Below are positions 43,589-52,323 of a stretch of DNA of 64,000 bases, piece by piece; the stretch's first letter is position 1, and each line of letters begins with the position of its first letter. Made by a program: the position numbers and the translations under genes. Source of the DNA: Cyanobacterium sp. HL-69 (GTDB lineage: Bacteria > Cyanobacteriota > Cyanobacteriia > Cyanobacteriales > Cyanobacteriaceae); NCBI GenBank assembly GCA_002813895.1, contig CP024913.1, forward strand, positions 22,433 to 86,432, given 5' to 3'. Under the pieces are notes generated by a model. It worked only from the letters and a program-made list of their open reading frames with translations. It made no database searches and was not told where the DNA came from.

Positions 43589-43860
43589 TTTACTTTTTCC
43601 CTTAGTTGCTTATGAAGCTCACACATCACCATTTCAAAGATACCCTCTTTTTTCCAGTTTTTATAATGCCAGTAAACTGTAGAATAAGGCGGTAAATCCT
43701 TGGGTAAATCAGACCAATTACAGCCATTTTTGAGTTGATAAAAAATACCATCCCAAATTTGTCTTTTAGACCACTTTGGTGGACAAGTTCGTTTCTTTTT
43801 TGGTAACAGAGGTTTGATTACTTCCCATTCTTCATCACTTAGACTGCTAGAATATGCCAT
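43564..43860 (-). CDS. IS5-family transposase, first frame (N-terminal DUF4096-like part)
   Basis: 98 aa starting MAYSSSLSDEEWEVIKPLLP and including GIFYQLKNGCNWSDLPKDLP, the N-terminal domain of IS5/IS427-group transposases. A run of nine A on the coding strand (plus-strand T9 at 43583-43591) is a classic -1 slippery site linking to the catalytic frame. Confidence 0.85.
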   Translation of the reverse strand: MAYSSSLSDEEWEVIKPLLPKKKRTCPPKWSKRQIWDGIFYQLKNGCNWSDLPKDLPPYSTVYWHYKNWKKEGIFEMVMCELHKQLREKVKKNPLGLD

Positions 43861-44381
43861 CCTTCTATTTCTCTATGTTTTCATCTCAATATTCTACTAG
43901 ATACCAAATGGGTTCTATACGGGTGTCAGAGTTTCGGAGTTAGTTAATATTCGATTGGAAGATGTGGATTTTGATCGTTGTCAGATTCGGATTAATTCAG
44001 GGAAAGGGGGAAAGGATAGAATAGTTCCGTTTCCTATTTCTTTTAAGGAAGTTTTGGCTATGCACGTTGATAAGATGAAGGGTAAAAGGGCTAATTATTT
44101 ATTCGAGTCTAATCGACATCAAAAATATAGCGATCGTGGAATCAGAAAGATTTTGACGAAGTATGCGGACAAAGCAGAATTGGATCATTCCATTTCACCT
44201 CATCAATTACGACATTTTCTGTTGACTTGGCTGAAAAGACAAGGAATTGATGATGCTTTAATTCAACCCTATTCTGGTCATTCTTCTCGACAGTCGTTAG
44301 AAGTTTATTCTCGCTTAAGTTTAAATGAAGCTCAGTCTGCTTATAACAATGTTATGTCTAAGTTCCCTCTCTGACTTATCT

Positions 44382-44433
44382 ACAGCTACTTTGCCGATTC
44401 TGCAGCTTCCCTAGCTTTACCCCTATTACGGCG
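44382..44433. mobile_element. Solo end of the GGGGTAAAGCTAGGGAA element family
   Basis: ACAGCTACTTTGCCGATT, then CTGCAGCTTCCCTAGCTTTACCCC, identical in plan to the end at 39508-39551. It lies right after the recombinase stop. Confidence 0.6.
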
Positions 44434-44443
44434 CATGGGGGTA

Positions 44444-44863
44444 GGCGGAAACATAGGGTTGGTGCAACGAAGTGCAACTTGATAGAATTTGGTTAAAGTT
44501 GGTCACTTTTTAGCCTCGATTAATAAGTTATTTAAATCAAACTTGTCCAAGAAAAGTCATTTATGGAGAAGTTATTTAAAGTATGTATTGTAAAGAGTTA
44601 ATTAACTGTTCATAAGTATAGCCTTACTAAACATCATTTATGGGCAAGTTTAGATTCTGTCATCCTCATCATTTAACTTTGCAATAGTTGACTCCATATT
44701 ATTTGATATTTGTCAAATTAACTATTAAAGCTATATTTGTAAAACTTATGGTTTTAGATAATACCATGTGTAGTATCATTTTTTAACTAAAACCTTGAAA
44801 GAGTCATATAGCAATGGTTGTTTTGTAAGTTGCACTTCGTTGCGCGAACCCTATGTTTCCGCC
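44444..44863. mobile_element. 420-bp non-autonomous element, copy 2
   Basis: Both ends read GGCGGAAACATAGGGTT followed by GCAACGAAGTGCAACTT in inverted orientation, giving terminal repeats of nearly 40 bp. Interior matches copy 1. No gene inside. Confidence 0.78.
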
Positions 44864-44954
44864 TTCTTCTTTATTTCGTATTTGCCTTTGGTCAATTTAT
44901 GTTTTAGCACTTTCTTATAGTTACAAATGAAATACATAATATTTGACCTTTATT

Positions 44955-45233
44955 GGCGTAAAGCTAGGGAACGTGTAACCTTGTGCCAACTCAATAACTG
45001 AAGTTCTGAATTTAAAATTGATTTGGCACTTATCATCAAATTTTGCCTAAAAACTAAAAATAATGCCATAAATTCTTAACAAACTGACAAAAAAGTACCG
45101 ACACTACCCAAAATCAGAACTTTTTATGTTCTATAGAGAATATATTTAGTTACTTTCAGTAACGGGTGAAACCTTTACAATGATTGTATTTCAGCGAGTT
45201 GGCACTAAATTACAGCTTCCCTAGCTTTACCCC
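44955..45233. mobile_element. 279-bp miniature element (TAAAGCTAGGGAA family)
   Basis: Left end GGCGTAAAGCTAGGGAACG and inverted right end GGGTAAAGCTAGGGAAGC. A subterminal pair GTGCCAACTC / GAGTTGGCAC is also inverted. No coding capacity. It abuts a partial element of the other family (45234-45313), which in turn reaches the hsdR stop codon. Confidence 0.7.
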
Positions 45234-45308
45234 GAAACATAGGGTTCGTGTGATGAGGAGCAGCGTTCAAACAATAAGTTTTTAGCCTCGATTCATAAGT
45301 TATTCAAA

Positions 45309-48300
45309 TTAAACTCGTGACTTTGTAAACACCTGAGCCTGTTCTAAAACTAACTCAGTGGCGAGTTTAGCCATATCAGGGGGATAACCATATTGTCTCA
45401 ATAATCTTTTGACCATTACTTTCATTCTCGCTCTCACACTTTCCTTCAAATTCCAATCAATAGAAGCATTTTTCTTGATTTTCTCAGTGAGTGCGATCGC
45501 CAAGAGTTTAAGTTCATTAACCCCCATAACATCCACAGCACTCTGATTTTGAGCAAGGGCATCATAAAAAGCTAACTCATAGGGTTCTAACCCCAATTCC
45601 TCCCCCCTCCTATCGGCTTGGGTAACATCTTGGGAAATATTCAGTAATTCATCAATAACATCCTTCACCGTAATTACATGGCTGTGATAACGGCGTAATG
45701 AATCCTCCAGCATCTGCGTTAATTTGCGACTCTGCACCACATTAACCTTACGACGAGTGCGAATCTCATCCTTAAGTAACTTCTCCAACAATTCTACCGC
45801 TAGGTTTTTATGTTCCATGCCCCGTACCTCTGCGATAAACTCATCAGAGATGATAGAAATATCAGGATTTTTAATCCCCGCTTGGTCTAAGATATTAACC
45901 ACCGTGTCAGATACCAAAGCCTGATCTACCACCTGACGAATAGCAGTCTCAATGTCACGGTTACTTAAACTATCCTCTTGGGGTTCTAACTTATAGACAC
46001 TGGCTTGGATAGCTTGGAAAAAAGAAATTAACTCCCCCTTAGCTAACGCCTCTGGGTGGGGTACAGCGAGGGAGTAGGCTTTAGATAAGGCGATTACCTC
46101 CCTTATAAACCTTTCCTTAATATCAGGGTTACAAACGTAATCCGTGGCTTTGATGAGAATATTTAACTTCTCCCCCGTTTCAGCTTTAAAGTAATGCTCA
46201 TAATCAAAACCATAGAGTATTTGTTCTACCACTTCTACCTTTGATAGTAGTAACCCTAAAGCCACCTCCTGATCTAAAGTAGGCTGTCCTTTTCCGCCAC
46301 TTTCAGCATAGAAACTAAGGGCTTTTTTAAGCTCACTAGCCAAGCCCAAATAATCTACCACTAAGCCCCCCTGCTTCTCAAAATAAACACGGTTAATACG
46401 GGCGATCGCCTGCATGAGATTATGAGCCTTTAGGGGTTTATCAATATACATAGTATGAAGACAAGGAGCATCAAACCCCGTGAGCCACATATCACAGACA
46501 ATGACCATTTCCAACTCATCCTCCCCATCCTTGAGCCGTTGGGCGAGAATTTGACGGTCTTTTTTATTGGTATGGTGTTTAACTAACCTTTCCTCATCGG
46601 AAGCATTAGCCGTCATTACCACCTTAATTTTACCCTTGGTAAGTTCTTGATTATGCCAATCAGGGAGGAGTTTAATAATTTCCCCATAGAGATTAACCGC
46701 AATAGAACGACTCATGGTAACTATCATTGCCTTACCACGGTTAACCTTCTGCCGTTCTTGAAAATGATTAACAATATCCTCAGCAATAACCTGTAACCTT
46801 GTGGTAGCTCCCACTAGGGCTTCTAACTGAGTACCTTTAGCCTTAGCTTTTTGGGTACTGCTCAAATCCTCAAACTGTAAATCTTCCTCCAACTCCTCAA
46901 GAAGCTGTTTTCCCCAATCATTTAACCCTAAACTAACCAAGCGACTCTCATAATAAATAGGCACTGTTGCCCCATCCCTAACCGCTTGGGCAATATCATA
47001 TATATCAATGTAGTTACCAAATACTTCTTTAGTGTTTTTATCGGTTTGTTCAATGGGTGTGCCTGTAAAACCGACAAAGGTGGCATGGGGTAAAGCATCC
47101 CGAATATAACGGGCAAAGCCATATTTGGTTTGTTTGCCTACCACCTTACCTGTTTCATCTTTTATATCCACTTGTTTAGCCTTGAAACCATATTGGCTAC
47201 GGTGAGCTTCATCGGCAAGGACAATTACATTGGAGCGGTCTGATAATTGGGGATAGAGGGTTTCACCATCGGTGGGGGCAAATTTCTGGATGGTAGAAAA
47301 GACAATGCCCCCCGATGCTACCTGTAATAATTCCTGCACTTTGGTTCTATCTTCGGCTTGTTGGGGTGCTTGGCGTAGTAGCTGACGACAACTGGCGAAG
47401 GTATCAAATAACTGGTCGTCTAAGTCGTTACGGTCGGTGAGGACGAGTACGGTAGGATTATTAAGGGTTTTACTTAATACTAATTTACCTGCTAAAAATA
47501 CCATTGAGAGGGATTTACCGCTCCCTTGGGTATGCCAAATGACACCCCCCCTTCTATCTCCACTATTGTTTAAGCTGATGCTTTCTTTTTGGGTTTGTGG
47601 GGGAGTTTCCCCTTGGGCTTCTGGTTGATTGTTTCCTTCACTTATTCTTTGGGTTTGTGAGAGATTTTCTCCCAGAGTTTTAGCCTGATTTTCTGGTTTA
47701 TTTTGTCCTTGGCTTTCTTGTAGGGTGTTGGTTGGACTTTCTCCGTGGCTGTTGCTTTGAGTGTCTTCTGGGGTTTTTCCTTTAATTCCTCCTTGGGTTT
47801 GTTGGGAAGTGCATGAACCCATACCAGAAGCACGAATGATACTTTCTAGGGCTTTGTTAACGGCATAATATTGATGATAGGCGGCGATTTTCTTAGTCTT
47901 CTTGATGGTAACTATATTGGTTTTGGAGTCTTGGGTTTGGGTAGCTTCAAATACGGTAAAGTGGCGGATTATATCGAGGAGGGTATTTTTGTTCAGCATT
48001 CCCTCGGTTAAGACTTGCAATTGGTTGATGTGGTCTTCTTTTGTTTTACCATCCTTAGTTTTCCATTCCATGAAGCGGTTATAATCGGCAGACAATGAAC
48101 CTGCTTTGGCGGTGATACCATCGGATATTACTAACAGGGCATTGTAGGTAAATAGGCAGGGTATTTCCCTTTTATAGGTTTGCAGTTGGTTAAAGGCTTT
48201 GTAGGTATCGGCTTTAGCATCGGAGGGGTTTTTAAGCTCAATAACTACTAAGGGTAAGCCGTTGATGAAGAGGATAATATCAGGACGGCGGTTATGGTTA

Positions 48301-48707
48301 TCTTCTATGACGGTGAATTGGTTAATGGCTAAAAACTCGTTATTGTCTGGGTTTTGCCAATCAATTAACCATAGTTGTTCTCCTCTGGTTTCCCCTTCTT
48401 TTTGATATTCAATGGTGATACCTTCGCTTAAGTATTGGTGGAAGGTTTCGTTATTACTGATTAAGTCGGGGCTGGTTATATTGAGTAATTCTCGGAGGGC
48501 TTGTTGTCGGCAGTATGGGGGTATATCGGGGTTAATTCTGCCCAGAACGTTTTCTAGTCGGGTTTGTAGCACTACATCACTAAAACTTTCTCGCTCTTGG
48601 TTAATCCCTTCTGGTTGAATATCATAACCGCAGATATAGCTATAACCTAGATTTTGTAAGATGTCTAGGTTAAATAGTTCGATTTCGTCTTCAGTGGTGT
48701 ATTTCAT
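45309..48707 (-). CDS. hsdR: Second type I restriction HsdR subunit
   Basis: 1132 aa, only distantly similar to the first HsdR. PD-(D/E)XK nuclease segment RPDIILFINGLPLVVIELKN near 135-157, Walker A QGSGKS near 395, DEAHRSQ, GFTGTPIE and a C-terminal helical domain (ELLEKLLKDEIRTRRKVN). A Gln/Ser/Asn/Pro-rich insert (about 300-385) precedes Walker A. The last few codons and stop fall in mobile-element-like sequence, so the C-terminus may be altered. hsdS is only a fragment and no hsdM is present, so this subunit is probably an orphan. Confidence 0.9.
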   Translation of the reverse strand: MKYTTEDEIELFNLDILQNLGYSYICGYDIQPEGINQERESFSDVVLQTRLENVLGRINPDIPPYCRQQALRELLNITSPDLISNNETFHQYLSEGITIEYQKEGETRGEQLWLIDWQNPDNNEFLAINQFTVIEDNHNRRPDIILFINGLPLVVIELKNPSDAKADTYKAFNQLQTYKREIPCLFTYNALLVISDGITAKAGSLSADYNRFMEWKTKDGKTKEDHINQLQVLTEGMLNKNTLLDIIRHFTVFEATQTQDSKTNIVTIKKTKKIAAYHQYYAVNKALESIIRASGMGSCTSQQTQGGIKGKTPEDTQSNSHGESPTNTLQESQGQNKPENQAKTLGENLSQTQRISEGNNQPEAQGETPPQTQKESISLNNSGDRRGGVIWHTQGSGKSLSMVFLAGKLVLSKTLNNPTVLVLTDRNDLDDQLFDTFASCRQLLRQAPQQAEDRTKVQELLQVASGGIVFSTIQKFAPTDGETLYPQLSDRSNVIVLADEAHRSQYGFKAKQVDIKDETGKVVGKQTKYGFARYIRDALPHATFVGFTGTPIEQTDKNTKEVFGNYIDIYDIAQAVRDGATVPIYYESRLVSLGLNDWGKQLLEELEEDLQFEDLSSTQKAKAKGTQLEALVGATTRLQVIAEDIVNHFQERQKVNRGKAMIVTMSRSIAVNLYGEIIKLLPDWHNQELTKGKIKVVMTANASDEERLVKHHTNKKDRQILAQRLKDGEDELEMVIVCDMWLTGFDAPCLHTMYIDKPLKAHNLMQAIARINRVYFEKQGGLVVDYLGLASELKKALSFYAESGGKGQPTLDQEVALGLLLSKVEVVEQILYGFDYEHYFKAETGEKLNILIKATDYVCNPDIKERFIREVIALSKAYSLAVPHPEALAKGELISFFQAIQASVYKLEPQEDSLSNRDIETAIRQVVDQALVSDTVVNILDQAGIKNPDISIISDEFIAEVRGMEHKNLAVELLEKLLKDEIRTRRKVNVVQSRKLTQMLEDSLRRYHSHVITVKDVIDELLNISQDVTQADRRGEELGLEPYELAFYDALAQNQSAVDVMGVNELKLLAIALTEKIKKNASIDWNLKESVRARMKVMVKRLLRQYGYPPDMAKLATELVLEQAQVFTKSRV

Positions 48708-48759
48708 AGTTTCTTGTATCTTCCTATAATAAAGTTATACCAACACTTTACTTTTGACC

Positions 48760-49035
48760 ATGTTAAAAAAGACTTTTGATGTCAATTTATTGAAAGATGG
48801 TTTATCGGAGTTATTATCAGCTATTCAAAATCAAGAAGAAGTAACTTTAATTCGTGATGGTGTACCGTTAGCAAAAGTTTTACCTTTTCCATTTAATGAG
48901 GAAAAAGTGACTGGGGATAATAAGTTATTAAAGCCTCGCACTGCTGGTGGTTGGGAAGGACAAATTTGGATGGCGGATGATTTTGATGATGAGTCTCCCG
49001 AAATTAACGCTATGTTTTACGGGGAAGATGAATGA
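48760..49035 (+). CDS. vapB: Phd/VapB-type antitoxin
   Basis: From ATG 48760 (a TTG at 48754 is also in frame). About 91 aa; the order NLLKDGLSELLSAIQNQEEVTLIRDGVPLAKVLP is the Phd/YefM fold and the acidic tail contacts the toxin. It overlaps vapC by 4 bp. Located between hsdR and the hsdS fragment of the decayed system. Confidence 0.83.
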   Translation: MLKKTFDVNLLKDGLSELLSAIQNQEEVTLIRDGVPLAKVLPFPFNEEKVTGDNKLLKPRTAGGWEGQIWMADDFDDESPEINAMFYGEDE

Positions 49036-49409
49036 AGTTTTTGTTAGATACTCATATTCTTTTATGGTGGTTAGGAAATGAGCCAAAATTATCACCCCAA
49101 ATAAGAGCGGTTATGAGTAATCCTGAAAATACAATTTTTGTTAGTGCGGCAACGGTATGGGAAATGTCAATAAAAAAGTCTTTGGGGAAGTTGTCTGTGC
49201 CTAATAACTTATTAGAAAAGCTGAAGGATAATAATTTTATTGTTTTAGATATTACAGCAGAGCATGGATTAAAGGTAACAGATTTACCATTGCATCATAA
49301 AGATCCTTTTGACAGAATGTTAATTGCTCAAGCTATGATTGAAGGCTTAACGATTATCACCGTTGATACTAAGTTTCCTCTCTATGAGATACCTTTACTG
49401 ACTAACTAA
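49032..49409 (+). CDS. vapC: PIN-domain VapC-like toxin
   Basis: 125 aa. LLDTHILLWWL (D6), SAATVWEMSIK (E), DPFDRMLIAQA (D) and VDTKF (D) supply the PIN acidic residues. Belongs to the COG3744-type VapC group. Expected to be a magnesium-dependent RNase neutralised by the upstream antitoxin. Confidence 0.88.
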   Translation: MKFLLDTHILLWWLGNEPKLSPQIRAVMSNPENTIFVSAATVWEMSIKKSLGKLSVPNNLLEKLKDNNFIVLDITAEHGLKVTDLPLHHKDPFDRMLIAQAMIEGLTIITVDTKFPLYEIPLLTN

Positions 49410-49596
49410 TTTTTGATAAAACCATTAGTTGTTTTTCGGTTAACATTTCTAAGGCATAGGCTTTTCCTGTGCGATCTGAAAATTCCACTTCAAATATTCC
49501 TGGTTCGTATTCTTCAACTATTGTGCCTACTTGCCCACGATAAAGGTTAATTTCTGGCAAGTCTTCTAATAATGCTACGACATCTAAAAGTTTCAT
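49402..49596 (-). CDS. DUF4926 protein
   Basis: 64 aa from ATG 49596 (the frame is open to 49650, but the upstream codons belong to the neighbouring remnant). MKLLDVVALLEDLPEINLYRG and GTIVEEYEPGIFEVEF give the short SH3-like DUF4926 pattern. Usually found next to DUF6883, whose remnant is immediately upstream here. Its stop region overlaps the vapC end by 8 bp on the opposite strand. Confidence 0.75.
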   Translation of the reverse strand: MKLLDVVALLEDLPEINLYRGQVGTIVEEYEPGIFEVEFSDRTGKAYALEMLTEKQLMVLSKIS

Positions 49597-49630
49597 GTTT
49601 TTTTTGCTCCTTAAAGTAGATAAAAGGCGA

Positions 49631-49756
49631 CTAAACGGGAAAATTCTCAATAGTTAGATTTAATGCAGATTGAAAAACCCTAGCTTTATGTTGTCCGTCT
49701 CAATGATTTATATTTAAAGAATAATCTCTTAATTTATTATCATCAATTAAGCTCAT
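49631..49756 (-). pseudogene. DUF6883 gene remnant
   Basis: ATG 49756 opens MSLIDDNKLRDYSLNINH, then an in-frame TGA, then DGQHKARVFQSALNLTIENF. This is the start of DUF6883 (I..KL..YLLN..H..G..KA..F), with a nonsense codon and loss of the second half before the DUF4926 gene. Confidence 0.65.
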
Positions 49757-49779
49757 CTCTGGGTTGGCTAGTTTCATTT

Positions 49780-50124
49780 TCACTCCTTCACTCTTATCTG
49801 TCCGCTCATTAGTTTAGGTAGTAAAGCATCACGGGTTTTTGTTAAGGTTTGAATTTGCGAATAATTTAACTCAATTTTTCTAAATATAGGTTTTACTATT
49901 TGATGATACTTAGCAATAATTTTCAACTCAGGCATTATTATTTCTATATTCGAGAAAGTTTTTGTGTTTACATTAAATGTCGTTGTTCCTCCACTTCCTA
50001 GTAATTGTAAATATTCATATAAGCCTTTAATTTTAAAAAAAAGGTATTCTAAATATTTATTATCATATAAAATTATTGAGTTTATTTGTTGATTAGTATG
50101 TGCTTTTTTAGTATTAATAGTAAC
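49780..50124 (-). pseudogene. hsdS fragment (last TRD half) of the second type I system
   Basis: The frame runs from 50124 to TGA at 49780-49782 and ends TKTRDALLPKLMSGQIRVKE, the classic HsdS C-terminus. Upstream residues (LQLLGSGGTTTFNVNTKTFS, IIMPELKIIAKYHQIV) are from a TRD. It is cut at 50125 by a Tn3-derived miniature element; the first half of the gene and hsdM are missing. Confidence 0.8.
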
Positions 50125-50353
50125 GGGGCTTGAGTAGCAACCGTACAGAAAACCACGCTAAGGCTAAAGTTCTCTCTCTGTCTAAGTTTCAAGAACCTAT
50201 TTTTTAGACATGATCACTGTATTAATTAAACTAAGGTCTATTTGGTACAGAAATCTACTACGAGATTTCAAGCGTTTGAGGGTGATAAATTTTAGAGGGT
50301 TTAATTGGTACAGTTCTTATCGGGGTTTCTTGTACAAATGCTACTCAAACGCC
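50125..50353. mobile_element. Tn3-derived miniature element (about 229 bp)
   Basis: Left end GGGGCTTGAGTAGCAACC then GTACAGAAAACCACGCTAAG; inverted right end GGCGTTTGAGTAGCATTT then GTACAAGAAACCCCGATAAG. Both match Tn3 terminal repeats and the repeat at 42347-42388. There is no gene between them. Confidence 0.65.
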
Positions 50354-50409
50354 GATAAATAGGTTTAAGGAAGAAAAAAGACTAAAACTTTTGCTAAGTA
50401 TAGCTTTGA

Positions 50410-50451
50410 GCTTCTCACTGCCCCTCATGACACCAACCCTATGTTTCCCCC
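50410..50451. mobile_element. Solo end of the GGCGGAAACATAGGGTT element family
   Basis: CTTCTCACTGCCCCTCATGA ... CCCTATGTTTCCCCC, as at 28957-28996. No partner end found nearby. Confidence 0.65.
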
Positions 50452-50582
50452 TACTCGAACCCCATATTTAACTATTCTCTTCAAAAATAAAATAGTAACT
50501 AGTAATCGCTCAAGGACCAAAACTAGCTCCTAACATAGCTGAGGGAAGTATTAACCAATATTTTTGTTACCTTATCCCATAA

Positions 50583-51446
50583 CTATCCCATATCAATATA
50601 ACTACTACTCCCTTCAGTCTCCCTCAAACAAAGATATTTCTGCGTAGTAGTAATAGAAGAATGACCCAAAGACTGCATCAACAAAGATAAATCACAGCCA
50701 TTTCTTAAACTCTCCGTGGCATGGGAATGTCTTAACCAATGGGCAGATATATCTTCATTGACTCCTACCTTTAAGGCTATCTTTTTAATCATATAAAACA
50801 CCGTATTACTCCTCAAAGGATGATGGCGCAAAGGAGCGTGAAACACCCAAGGATTATCCCCTTCCCTTATCATTAATAACTCCTCATACATATAATTAGG
50901 AACTAATAACTCTCGTTTTTTATTACCCTTACCAATAACCTTTATCTTTACCTCCCCCCCAGGGAGAAAGTAAAAATCATCCCACCGCATCTTTAATAAC
51001 TCCGACACCCTTAAACCCAGAGCAAATAAAAACTTAATTATCAATCCATCCCTAATGCACCTTGCCCCCTCCACCAGCTTTTTAACATCCTCCACAGTTA
51101 TTAACTTAGTGCTAATTTGTTCATGCACCACAGGAGGCTTCACCACCACACAAGGACTCATGGCAATATATCCCACCTTTACAGCATAGGTAAATAAAGA
51201 CTTAATACTATTGAGTTTTTGAGAGATAGTAGCAGGTTTATAACCCTTCATCTCCAACATCGTACGATAATCCTGTATATCCTCCACCCTAGTTTCTTTG
51301 AGAGTCAAATTACAAAAAGATAACCACTGCTCATAACTCTTCAAATAACGCTGTCGAGTTATAGCAGAAGGCTTAGAATAAAGCCAACTTAACACCAAAT
51401 CCTTATCCGTATTGGCTCTGGTGATTGATATGGGTTCATGATCCAT
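50583..51446 (-). CDS. XerC/XerD-like tyrosine recombinase (second)
   Basis: 287 aa. Catalytic residues R146, K173, H236, R239, H262 and Y271 are all present. It is a clear homologue of 25848-26702, also minus strand, with the same C-terminal stretch SLGHSSITTTQKYLCLR. Possible roles: dimer resolution or module integration. The two genes bracket 24 kb that includes the SNF2/Hsp70-like operon and the partition genes. Confidence 0.88.
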   Translation of the reverse strand: MDHEPISITRANTDKDLVLSWLYSKPSAITRQRYLKSYEQWLSFCNLTLKETRVEDIQDYRTMLEMKGYKPATISQKLNSIKSLFTYAVKVGYIAMSPCVVVKPPVVHEQISTKLITVEDVKKLVEGARCIRDGLIIKFLFALGLRVSELLKMRWDDFYFLPGGEVKIKVIGKGNKKRELLVPNYMYEELLMIREGDNPWVFHAPLRHHPLRSNTVFYMIKKIALKVGVNEDISAHWLRHSHATESLRNGCDLSLLMQSLGHSSITTTQKYLCLRETEGSSSYIDMG

Positions 51447-51560
51447 AATTTTTACTCATAATAGTAGTGAATAAAAGGGTTTGTTTTATTCAAATATAAA
51501 AATATTCTTAAGAATTTATCCCCGTCAGGATACTCTTAATTTTATATCTATTCGTTCAAT

Positions 51561-51701
51561 GGGGTAAAGCTAGGGAAGTTGCAAAATTGACAAAGTAGCT
51601 GAAGCTAACTCATAAAAGAGGTTTTAGCTTATTCTATATAGCTCAATATTTACAAAACTTAACATCAGTGTCCAATTCTGCGCTTATCTCGGCTTTACCC
51701 C
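51561..51701. mobile_element. 141-bp MITE with AAT target duplication
   Basis: Starts GGGGTAAAGCTAGGGAAG and ends in the inverse of GGGGTAAAGCCGAGATAA; both sides are flanked by AAT. Same family as 44955-45233. The rest of the 51447-51814 gap holds no gene that I can see. Confidence 0.68.
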
Positions 51702-51814
51702 AATCCCAAAAGTCACGAGGTTTAAGGATGGAAATATCTTGAATAGGGGGTTGCGCTTCCTCTTAGAATCCATTCGGTTTTAACCAATGGAGTATCAATA
51801 GGCGAATGGAGGAA

Positions 51815-52063
51815 TTAATCATTTGCTAATAACTCTTGTAGTTTATCCTCCGTTAGACCCTTTTCTAAAGCTCTATTTCCAATATTTGCCCTAAATTGTT
51901 GGAATTCTTGAAGATTAATTCTTGTAATTCTTTGATAATTTTCTATGGACATAATAACAGCAACATCACGATTTTTTTTCTGTATGGTGATAGGTTCACG
52001 CTGTGCTTGATTAATGACATTGCCAAAAGTTTGCTTCGCTTCGGTGGCAGAAATAAATCGCAT
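51815..52063 (-). CDS. Phd/YefM-family antitoxin, no adjacent toxin of its own
   Basis: 82 aa. MRFISATEAKQTFGNVINQAQREPITIQKKNRDVAVIMS is the Phd/YefM core. The upstream pair (52104-52746) already forms a complete module with another antitoxin and no toxin follows, so this is probably an orphan. Confidence 0.8.
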   Translation of the reverse strand: MRFISATEAKQTFGNVINQAQREPITIQKKNRDVAVIMSIENYQRITRINLQEFQQFRANIGNRALEKGLTEDKLQELLAND

Positions 52064-52103
52064 AACTTAATTTAAGTGTTAGTAATATTGATTATTGTTT
52101 ATT

Positions 52104-52319
52104 TTAAAAACTAGCGTCTAACTTGTCTAATAAAGCCAACCCTTGTTGAATATCACCTTTACTTGCCATAACTTGAAAACGATTAAAAGTATCAAATTCA
52201 GCAATAGCTTTAGTAGAAAATTCCTCCATTAATTTATTAACACTAATCCCCCTAGTTTGTGCCAACTGTTTCAATCTTTCATGTTTATCATCAGGAAGTC
52301 GAATCGTTAAAGTTGCCAT
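52104..52319 (-). CDS. RHH (Arc/CopG-like) antitoxin
   Basis: 71 aa. MATLTIRLPDDKHERLKQLA then RGISVNKLMEEFS is a ribbon-helix-helix of the toxin-antitoxin type. It lies 4 bp after the PIN toxin gene, i.e. reverse gene order (toxin first). Confidence 0.82.
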   Translation of the reverse strand: MATLTIRLPDDKHERLKQLAQTRGISVNKLMEEFSTKAIAEFDTFNRFQVMASKGDIQQGLALLDKLDASF

Positions 52320-52323
52320 TATA

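Larger units (their letters stand above)
43005..43916 (-). mobile_element. IS5-family insertion sequence (about 912 bp)
   Basis: Inverted ends AGAACCCATTTGGTATCT / AGATACCAAATGGGTTCT bound two overlapping transposase frames on the minus strand. Flanking TATA/AT bases are duplicated within the interrupted recombinase; the exact target duplication length is ambiguous (2-4 bp). Confidence 0.88.
42753..44374 (+). pseudogene. Tyrosine recombinase gene split by an IS5-family element
   Basis: The first part (42753-43004) encodes an N-terminal core-binding segment ending TFLY. The second part (after 43916) resumes [18 protein letters not shown] and continues to 44374 with GKGGKDR, PHQLRH and [14 protein letters not shown] (catalytic R, K, H-x-x-R, H/Y region). 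Removing the IS restores one frame across CTCTATACGGGTGTC. It probably served as the resolvase/recombinase of the second Tn3. Confidence 0.85.

Noticed and set aside
43022..43860. Frameshift-inactivated transposase
   Set aside because: The frame change is at an A9 run and in the direction used for programmed -1 frameshifting in IS5-type elements, so the IS may be functional.
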